From contig JADJET010000017.1 of the NCBI GenBank assembly GCA_016708925.1, positions 1-29,948 on the forward strand: 29,948 nucleotides of DNA. The letters run 5' to 3'. The notes under the pieces are model-generated. The model was not told the origin of the DNA, did no database searches, and saw only the letters and a program-made list of their open reading frames with translations. The DNA comes from Gammaproteobacteria bacterium (lineage in GTDB: Bacteria; Pseudomonadota; Gammaproteobacteria; Pseudomonadales; Porticoccaceae). Below, piece after piece: positions 24,724-29,948 of this stretch. Position 1 is the first letter of the stretch. Every line of letters starts with the position of its first letter. Made by a program: the position numbers and the translations under genes.

Positions 24724-24753
24724 TTGCATCCACAAAAATGCTGGCCGTATAGT
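24724..24753 (+). promoter_or_regulatory. candidate sigma-70-like promoter upstream of the first HSL-family hydrolase
   Basis: TTGCAT (24724-24729) and TATAGT (24748-24753) are separated by 18 bases and lie about 40 bases before the hydrolase ATG at 24794. This is the best -35/-10 pair I found by eye in the window. It would give the hydrolase cluster its own promoter, separate from the thioesterase pair. Confidence 0.45.
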
Positions 24754-24793
24754 CCGGGCAGTCCCTCACCCACGATCTTTACTGGAGACCTAC

Positions 24794-25735
24794 ATGTCCC
24801 TCGATGCCCAGGCCGCGAAACTTCTCGAAATGACCGCGAACAGCAATGCGCCCGCGCTGGGTGAAGGTACGGTTGCCGAAAGCCGGGCCGGTTTCGCCAC
24901 CCTGACCGAGATGGTAGGCGTCAAGGCACCCGCGCCGAAGTCCGTTACCGAAGTGCGGATTCCGGGGCCGGGCGGCACCATCCGCACCCTGGCCATCACC
25001 CCGGACACCCAAACGACCGGACCCCGGCCGATTCTTATCTATTACCACGGCGGTGGCTGGGTGATCGGCAGCCCCGAGACCCACAAGGCCGAAGCCTGTT
25101 ATTACGCGGCGGCGGCCGACTGCATCGTGCTGGTGCCGGACTACCGGCTCGCACCCGAACATCCCTTTCCCGCCGCACCGCTCGATTGCTACGCGGTGCT
25201 GGAATGGGCGGCCGCCAATGCCGGCCAGATCGGCGCGGACGGCAGCCGCATCGCGGTGGGCGGCGACAGCGCCGGCGGCAATCTCTCCGCCGTGGTGAGC
25301 CAGATGACCCGGGACCGCAACGGACCGCCCATCGCGCTGCAACTGCTGGTCTATCCCGCCACCCGGATGGGCGCCGGCACCGCCTCCTATCGCGATTGCG
25401 GCGAGGGCTATTTTCTGACCGCAGCCGCGATGAAGTGGTTTTTCAATCAATACCTGCGCAAGCCCGAGGACTGGGACAATCCGCTCGCCTCGCCCCTGCT
25501 CGCCAATGATTTTGCGGGCCTGGCGCCGGCGCTGGTGATGACCGCCGGCTTCGATCCCCTGCGCGACGAAGGCGCCGAATACGCCGACAAGCTCACCGCC
25601 GCCGGCGTGCCGGTGGAATACCTCTGCTACCGCAACCAGATCCACGGCTTTGTGTCGATGGCAGGGGCGATCGATGAAGGTCGTCAGTTTCTCGACCAGG
25701 CCGCGGCAGCGCTGCGCAAGGCGCTGCACGCCTGA
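24794..25735 (+). CDS. alpha/beta hydrolase, hormone-sensitive-lipase (type IV) family esterase
   Basis: 313 residues from the ATG at 24794, with CTGGAG at 24782-24787. The oxyanion-hole motif HGGGW is at 85-89, the nucleophile S159 sits in GGDSAGGN (GDSAG 157-161), the acid is D254 in GFDPLRDEG, and the histidine is H284 in NQIHGF. Spacing of the triad is like that of well-studied family members such as AFEST. The DYRLAPEHPFPAA stretch is also characteristic. The protein should hydrolyse short- to medium-chain carboxylic esters; the natural ester is unknown. First of three consecutive hydrolase genes. Confidence 0.93.
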   Translation: MSLDAQAAKLLEMTANSNAPALGEGTVAESRAGFATLTEMVGVKAPAPKSVTEVRIPGPGGTIRTLAITPDTQTTGPRPILIYYHGGGWVIGSPETHKAEACYYAAAADCIVLVPDYRLAPEHPFPAAPLDCYAVLEWAAANAGQIGADGSRIAVGGDSAGGNLSAVVSQMTRDRNGPPIALQLLVYPATRMGAGTASYRDCGEGYFLTAAAMKWFFNQYLRKPEDWDNPLASPLLANDFAGLAPALVMTAGFDPLRDEGAEYADKLTAAGVPVEYLCYRNQIHGFVSMAGAIDEGRQFLDQAAAALRKALHA

Positions 25736-25796
25736 AGCAAACAACCGCACCAAATTTTTTGATGATTTTTCGACACGCAAAACCACCGGGGGATTT

Positions 25797-26690
25797 ATGT
25801 CGCAACAACAACTGGACAAACTGCTGAAGATTTTCGAACGCCAGCCGCCGCTGGGAACCGTGTCCATCGCCGAGGAGCGCCGCAATCTCGATGAAGGCGG
25901 CGCCCGCTTCAAGGTGCCTGCCGATGTGACCCTGACTCCGGTCGATGTTGACGGCATCCGCGGCGAATGGCTGGCGGCGCCGGGCGCCCGTCCCGACCGC
26001 GCCGTGCTGTATCTGCACGGCGGCGGCTATGCGATCGGCTCCATCACCAGCCACCGCTACCTGATGCAGAACGTCTCGCGCCATTCCGGTGCCCGTACGC
26101 TCGGCATCGAGTACCGGCTCGCCCCCGAACATCCGTTTCCCGCCGCGGTGGACGACGCCACCAAGGCCTACCGCTGGCTGCTGGCCCAAGGCTTTGCACC
26201 CGGCCGCATCGCCATCGCCGGCGATTCGGCGGGCGGCGGTTTGACGCTCGCCACCCTGGTGAACCTGCGCGATCTGGGGGTGCCGCTGCCCGCCGGCGGT
26301 GTGCTGATTTCGCCCTGGGCCGATCTGACCGGTGACGCCGGCGCGGTGACCTCGCGCGCCGCCAGTGACCCCATGGTGAAACCGGACGGTCTGTTCCGGC
26401 TCGCCGGTGAATACCTGAAAGGCACCGATGTGAAACATCCCCTGGCCTCGCCCGTGTTCGCCGATCTCACGGGACTGCCGCCGCTGCTGATCCATGTCGG
26501 CGGGCGCGAGATTCTCTACGACGACGCCATCACCGTGGCCAACAACGCCCGCAAGGTCGGCGTGAAAGCCGATCTGGTCGACGAGCCGGCACTGTTCCAC
26601 GTCTGGCACGCATTTGCGCCCATGCTCGACGAAGGCCAGCGCGCGGTCGAGCAGATCGGCGGCTGGCTGCAAGGGCGCTTTCAGGCGTAA
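25797..26690 (+). CDS. alpha/beta hydrolase, HSL-family esterase (paralogue A)
   Basis: 297 residues from the ATG at 25797, with a G-rich ribosome site (CGGGGGA) just upstream. HGGGY is at 74-78, IEYRLAPEHPFPAA follows, the nucleophile S144 is in AGDSAGGG, and the histidine is one of the two in LFHVWHAF (268-271). The acid position is in GGREILYDDA, where glutamate replaces the usual aspartate-first pattern of the preceding gene; which residue serves cannot be settled by eye. The N-terminal ~50 residues (MSQQQLDKLLKIFERQPPLG) form a short cap helix. Very similar to the next gene, so the pair arose by tandem duplication. Substrate unknown. Confidence 0.92.
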   Translation: MSQQQLDKLLKIFERQPPLGTVSIAEERRNLDEGGARFKVPADVTLTPVDVDGIRGEWLAAPGARPDRAVLYLHGGGYAIGSITSHRYLMQNVSRHSGARTLGIEYRLAPEHPFPAAVDDATKAYRWLLAQGFAPGRIAIAGDSAGGGLTLATLVNLRDLGVPLPAGGVLISPWADLTGDAGAVTSRAASDPMVKPDGLFRLAGEYLKGTDVKHPLASPVFADLTGLPPLLIHVGGREILYDDAITVANNARKVGVKADLVDEPALFHVWHAFAPMLDEGQRAVEQIGGWLQGRFQA

Positions 26691-26725
26691 TCCAATAACC
26701 AACAACCAGACCGAGGAACAGCATC

Positions 26726-27637
26726 ATGACCAGCCCGGAAAGCAAGAAACTGCTCGAACTGTTGTGGAAAAACTACCCCGGCCCGTCCGACTACGAAAAG
26801 ATGAAGGACAAGGTCGGCAAGATGCGCGATAACTTCGTGCAGGCGACCAAGAACTTCGCCACTCCGCCGGCGGGGACCGAGATCCAAGCGGTGGATGTCG
26901 ACGGCGTGCCCGGCGAATGGGTCTGCGCGCCGGGCGTGGATCAGGACCGGGTACTGCTGTATCTGCACGGCGGCGGCTATGTGATCGGCTCGATCCAGAC
27001 CCACAAGGGCTTGATCGCGGCCCTGTCGCGCGCCGCCAACTGCCGTGCCCTCGCCCTCGACTACCGGCTGGCGCCGGAACACCGCTACCCGGCGGCGGTC
27101 GAGGACGCCACCAAAGCCTACCGCTGGCTGCTGGCGCAGGGTTTCAAACCCGGCAAGATCAGCATCGCCGGCGATTCCGCGGGCGGTGGCCTGACGCTGG
27201 CCACGCTGGTGGCGCTCCGCGACGCGGGCACCCCGCTGCCCGGCGCGGCGGCACCCATCTCGCCCTGGACGGATCTCGAAGGCACCGGCGAATCCATGCG
27301 CACCAAGGTCGATGTCGATCCCATGGTGGAGCCCGGCGGGCTGTTCGGCATGGCCAGGATCTATCTGGGCGACGCCGATCCACGCCAGCCCACCGCCTCG
27401 CCGCTGTATGCGGATATGAAAGGCTTGCCGCCGCTGCTGATCCAGGTCGGCGACCTCGAAACCCTGCTCGACGACGCCACCCGAACCGCCGCCAACGCCA
27501 AGGCGGCGGGCGTCGATGTCACGCTGGAAGTGTGGCCCGAGATGGTCCATGTCTGGCATCTGTTCGCGCCCATGGTGCCAGAAGGACGCGCAGCCATCGC
27601 CCGCATTGGCCAGTTCATAGTTCAGCATACTGATTAA
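26726..27637 (+). CDS. alpha/beta hydrolase, HSL-family esterase (paralogue B)
   Basis: 303 residues from the ATG at 26726, with GAGGA at 26713-26717. It repeats the architecture of the preceding gene: HGGGY at 81-85, LDYRLAPEHRYPAA, S151 in AGDSAGGGLTLATLV, VGDLETLLDDA for the acid region and MVHVWHLF with the catalytic histidine. The block from DATKAYRWLLAQGF to TLATLV is nearly identical between the two proteins, also at DNA level, while the N-termini differ (here MTSPESKKLLELLWKNYPGP). Last gene of the array; no terminator is evident before the repeat element. Confidence 0.92.
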   Translation: MTSPESKKLLELLWKNYPGPSDYEKMKDKVGKMRDNFVQATKNFATPPAGTEIQAVDVDGVPGEWVCAPGVDQDRVLLYLHGGGYVIGSIQTHKGLIAALSRAANCRALALDYRLAPEHRYPAAVEDATKAYRWLLAQGFKPGKISIAGDSAGGGLTLATLVALRDAGTPLPGAAAPISPWTDLEGTGESMRTKVDVDPMVEPGGLFGMARIYLGDADPRQPTASPLYADMKGLPPLLIQVGDLETLLDDATRTAANAKAAGVDVTLEVWPEMVHVWHLFAPMVPEGRAAIARIGQFIVQHTD

Positions 27638-27976
27638 AAAACCAGCACTGGCGAAGCCACCGCGCCGCGCTTTCAGGCGGAAGGCGCCGGCAGCTTGTTG
27701 AAAAAACGTCGTGAGGTGGCGCGCGGCGCGCAGCGACCGCGACCTATCCAGTCGATAGGCGAGGGAGCGAGCACCGCGCAACGAAGCAGATGGCTGGCGC
27801 AGCAGTTTTTCAACAAGCTGTTGGACGAGCGCCAGGCCAATATCAGCTTTGCACAAGCCTGCATTACAGGATTGCTGTTGTCGCGCATCAACCATCTGCA
27901 CAAGCTTTTGGGATAGAGTAATCAGGCCAGCGACCATTGAAACAACCCCGTTCCGCACGCTACGGAGACGCCAGAT
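27638..27976. other. non-coding region carrying a MITE-like repeat
   Basis: These 339 bases between the last hydrolase and the cytochrome gene hold no gene I can support. The centre is a 130-base element with terminal inverted repeats (27691-27820, separate entry). The sequence after it, up to about 27925, is also unlike the surrounding genes and may belong to the same repeated unit. A GGAG at 27964-27967 serves the cytochrome start. Confidence 0.6.
27691..27820. repeat. MITE-like element with perfect 15-bp terminal inverted repeats
   Basis: CAGCTTGTTGAAAAA at 27691-27705 is exactly inverted at 27806-27820 (TTTTTCAACAAGCTG). The inside is about 100 bases with no gene; it has a small central hairpin, cctatc-cagtc-gatagg (27743-27759), and GC-rich arms that are loosely symmetrical. 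Size, terminal repeats and lack of coding capacity fit a non-autonomous transposon or a bacterial interspersed palindromic element. I see no flanking target duplication, so the true ends may differ. No second copy is in this window. Confidence 0.65.
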
Positions 27977-28724
27977 ATGGACCGACAAACAGCACCGGCA
28001 ACCGTGCAGGTCTACCCGGTTTGGGATCGCACGACGCGCTGGTTTCACTGGATCAATGTGCTGTGTGCTGGGACTTGCCGGCGTCGGCACGGTGATCCTG
28101 AACGACGATGCGTTAGGCATGAGCGGCGACGGCAAATCCAGCCTGAAAATCCTGCATGCCTGGATAGGATATGTATTTTCGCTCAATCTGCTGTGGCGAA
28201 TGGTGTGGGGATTCTGTGGCGGCCACTATGCGCGCTGGCGGGCGATACTGCCGGGCGGCAAAGGCTATGTCGGTGCGCTGAAAGCCTATATACGTGGTGT
28301 GAAAGCTGGAGATTCCCCCGCCTATCGGGGGCACAATCCACTCGGACGCCTGATGGTGGCTTTGCTGTTCATCCTCTTATCCACCCAGATGGTTACGGGC
28401 CTGGTATTGGCTGGTACCGACTTGTACTACCCGCCCTTCGGCCACGAATTCGCGGAATGGGCCACTGCCGCCGGTGAGGATCACAGCAAACTGGCGGGAC
28501 TCAAGCCCGGCAAGAAAGAACTGCTTGATCCCGAAGGGTATGCCGCCATGCGCAAGTTCCGCGAGCCCTTTGTCGAAATTCATGAACTGGCTTTCTTTGC
28601 CCTGCTGGCAGCCATTTTTTTGCACATCGCCGCGGTTGTCATCACCGAAATCAGGGAACGAAGCGGACTGATATCGGCGATGTTTACCGGCGCCAAGATG
28701 TTTGGTAAAAAACCTGAAGATTGA
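27977..28724 (+). pseudogene. b-type cytochrome (cytochrome b561 / Ni-Fe hydrogenase cytochrome-b-like), frameshifted
   Basis: The N-terminal frame from the ATG at 27977 (GGAG at 27964-27967) reads MDRQTAPATVQVYPVWDRTTRWFHWINVL, with the first heme-ligand His at H24. The rest, from VLGLAGVGTVILNDDALGM, is in another frame and runs to the stop at 28724. The switch is within the TG-rich stretch 28057-28070; one surplus base, or loss of one TG pair plus equivalent, explains it. Restored, the protein is about 248 residues with four helices and heme histidines in TM1 (FHW), TM2 (LHAWIGY) and TM4 (IHELAFFALLAAIFLHI). Such proteins pass electrons between quinols and soluble cytochromes c or other partners. 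All ligands survive, so it is either a recent mutation or a sequence error. Confidence 0.8.
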
Positions 28725-28732
28725 CCGAGGAG

Positions 28733-28984
28733 CTATGACTTGATGCATGCATTGGTAGTTTTTCGGCTATCTGCATCAGCACAGGGGTCCGCCGTCTGAT
28801 CGCAGCAGCCACGCTCCTGCTGCACCGGCGGACAACGTACCGAACCGAACGAACAGAACACGCAGCAATCACCCGTATGCGGACTCAGCAGGGCCTTGCA
28901 CTGACTGCACTCATAAAAGAACCGACAGGCATTGAGGGGCATGGTTTCCGGCCTGGCGAAACCACAGTGCGGACAGGTCAGCAC
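28733..28984 (-). CDS. very cysteine-rich small protein with GDCCVFCSFG motif
   Basis: 83 residues if started at the GTG at 28984, with 13 cysteines: a CPHC knuckle at the start, FYECSQCK, then the strongly recognisable GDCCVFCSFGSVRCPPVQ segment, and four more cysteines near the C-terminus. This motif defines a small family of proteobacterial hypothetical proteins often near heavy-metal or copper genes; zinc or copper binding is likely, but no activity is known. The start is uncertain: the frame stays open to 29236 through the REP-like hairpins, and no Shine-Dalgarno precedes the GTG, so the native N-terminus may be a few residues longer. It converges on the cytochrome gene with 8 bases between stops. 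Confidence 0.65.
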   Translation of the reverse strand: MLTCPHCGFARPETMPLNACRFFYECSQCKALLSPHTGDCCVFCSFGSVRCPPVQQERGCCDQTADPCADADSRKTTNACIKS

Positions 28985-29115
28985 GGATTCGGCGACGATG
29001 GGTATCCCGTGGCATAAGGGAATGCCCCGGCCGGAGGTTATGAGCCGCCGAGGGTTGCTCGGAATAACCGTCCTGCCCGCGGAGGCGCGCATCCGGAACG
29101 CTCTGATGTTCCTGG

Positions 29116-29173
29116 GTTCCCGTCCCCGTCTTCGCGGGGAAAGACACTGCGCGGGAACGACGATCACGTCGTT
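29116..29173. repeat. REP-like double hairpin between two minus-strand genes
   Basis: Two adjoining palindromes: an outer stem gttcccg (29116-29122) / cgggaac (29152-29158) enclosing a tccccg/cgggga hairpin (29123-29140), then aacgacg-atca-cgtcgtt (29156-29173). The gttcc...cgggaac form is typical of interspersed palindromic repeats in proteobacteria. It lies 10 bases beyond the stop of the DUF2797 gene and could end its transcript. Copy number cannot be judged from one window. Confidence 0.65.
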
Positions 29174-29183
29174 ATTCACATCC

Positions 29184-29948
29184 TCAGACTTCCAGGGCAA
29201 TGTCATAGGCGGTGAATTTGCGCACATTGAACACACCGCTATCCAGCATCAGATACTGCCCCTTGATACCCAGCAGCCGGCCCGACACTTCGGGCGTTTT
29301 ATCGAGATTCCAGGCGCTCACCTTGGTCGGGTATTCCCGCACCGGATAATCGATGGCGACGGGTGCGGCGGATGCCAGCGGCTGAATGGCCTGAATCCCG
29401 AAACGTGTCGTCAATTCGCTCAGATCGTCGGCACACAACTCGAACAGGCGATCGCGGGCGGCGGCGAGATCCGCCGGCTCGGGATCGCCTTTCAGCATGG
29501 CGCGCCAGTCGGTGGTGTCGCGCACATGGCGGCGCAGAGCCGCTTCCACGAACCCCGCCTGCTGGCGGGTCTGCACGCGCGCGATGGGCAGCGCCTGGCT
29601 CGCGCCCTGATCGATCCAGCGGGTGGGCATCTGGTTGGCGCGGGTGATGCCCACTTTGACACCGGACGAATTGGCGAGATACACGAAATGCTCGGTCATG
29701 CAGAAGCTCTGTGCCCAGTCGGGCTCGCGGCAGGTGCCGGCGTCGAAGTGGCAGCGTTCGGGACTGAGGATGCACAGGTCGCATTGCGCGAGCTTGCGAA
29801 AACAGGGGTAGCAGTAGCCTTGACTGAAGCTTTTGTTGGTGGCGCGGCCACAGTGCGAGCAATGAATGGCGCCGCCGTGGCGGATGCACAAGGTCTCGCC
29901 CAGCAGTGCATTGAGCGGCACCCGGATGTCGTCGAGCGCCAGCCAATG
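29184..29948 (-). CDS. DUF2797 protein with zinc-ribbon N-terminus (partial, N-terminus outside window)
   Basis: At least 255 residues; the frame runs off the right edge (first visible residues HWLALDDIRVPLNALLGETLC), so the start lies outside. The N-terminal part is a dense set of Cys/His pairs: HCSHCGRATNKSF, GYCYPCFRKLAQCDLC, ERCHFDAGTC and SFCMTEH, probably binding two zincs. Then comes FVYLANSSGVKVGITRANQMPTRWIDQGASQALPI, the DUF2797 hallmark, and a C-terminal beta-rich segment (GRLLGIKGQYLMLDSGVFNVRKFTAYDIAL). Function is unknown. The VKVGITR...RW pattern resembles the core of GIY-YIG-type domains. The REP-like element follows its stop. Confidence 0.88.
   Translation of the reverse strand, partial: HWLALDDIRVPLNALLGETLCIRHGGAIHCSHCGRATNKSFSQGYCYPCFRKLAQCDLCILSPERCHFDAGTCREPDWAQSFCMTEHFVYLANSSGVKVGITRANQMPTRWIDQGASQALPIARVQTRQQAGFVEAALRRHVRDTTDWRAMLKGDPEPADLAAARDRLFELCADDLSELTTRFGIQAIQPLASAAPVAIDYPVREYPTKVSAWNLDKTPEVSGRLLGIKGQYLMLDSGVFNVRKFTAYDIALEV

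Noticed and set aside
26681..28186. 501-codon minus-strand frame crossing the last hydrolase, the repeat and the cytochrome start
   Set aside because: It runs antisense through a certain gene and through the inverted-repeat element; an open-frame accident.
1..29948. CRISPR array, tRNA, rRNA, prophage or toxin-antitoxin genes
   Set aside because: No regularly spaced repeats, no cloverleaf-like or rRNA sequence, and no phage or toxin-antitoxin proteins among the supported frames.

Overview
The window is GC-rich chromosomal DNA of a gammaproteobacterium. The best marker is the clpS-clpA block facing infA tail to tail, the arrangement known from Escherichia and Pseudomonas, with mfd divergent from clpS. 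GC-rich third positions, the arfB, kup, msrA and YhiN-type genes and a CYP153 alkane hydroxylase cassette fit a free-living, hydrocarbon- or lipid-using aerobe. I cannot name the genus; relatives of Nevskiales or Immundisolibacter are only a guess. I saw no rRNA, tRNA, CRISPR array, prophage or intact insertion sequence.

Region 1 (1-5527, all minus strand): the start of a VOC/glyoxalase-fold gene cut by the window edge, arfB (ribosome rescue), two FAD-dependent oxidoreductases (YhiN/HI0933 type and COG2509 type) whose ORFs overlap by 4 bases, and kup (K+ uptake), which carries a one-base frameshift in a run of five C.

Region 2 (5528-13731, catabolic): an amidohydrolase-2 gene with a clear terminator, an unusually long SMP-30/gluconolactonase-like propeller, a small DUF486 membrane protein, then a CYP153-type P450, its ferredoxin reductase and its [2Fe-2S] ferredoxin. 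A medium/long-chain acyl-CoA ligase lies tail to tail with the ferredoxin across a strong hairpin. Together these could carry out terminal oxidation of an alkane or fatty acyl chain and then CoA activation, although the alcohol and aldehyde dehydrogenases are not here.

Region 3 (13908-22108, housekeeping): a two-helix membrane protein, a secreted DUF4124 protein, infA, clpA, clpS and mfd. Several short perfect palindromes sit in the promoter regions.

Region 4 (22139-27637, acyl and ester chemistry): a minus-strand operon msrA - DCC-family protein - hotdog thioesterase; then on the plus strand two translationally coupled PaaI-type thioesterases and three alpha/beta hydrolases of the hormone-sensitive-lipase family, the last two being tandem paralogues.

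Region 5 (27638-29948): a MITE-like element with 15-bp terminal inverted repeats, a frameshifted b-type cytochrome, a very cysteine-rich small protein, a REP-like double hairpin, and a zinc-ribbon DUF2797 protein cut by the window edge.

I do not see a clearly new defence or mobile system. The most notable items are the CYP153 cassette without a linked regulator, the two frameshifts in otherwise intact membrane-protein genes, the ester hydrolase/thioesterase array, and the repeats near the right end.
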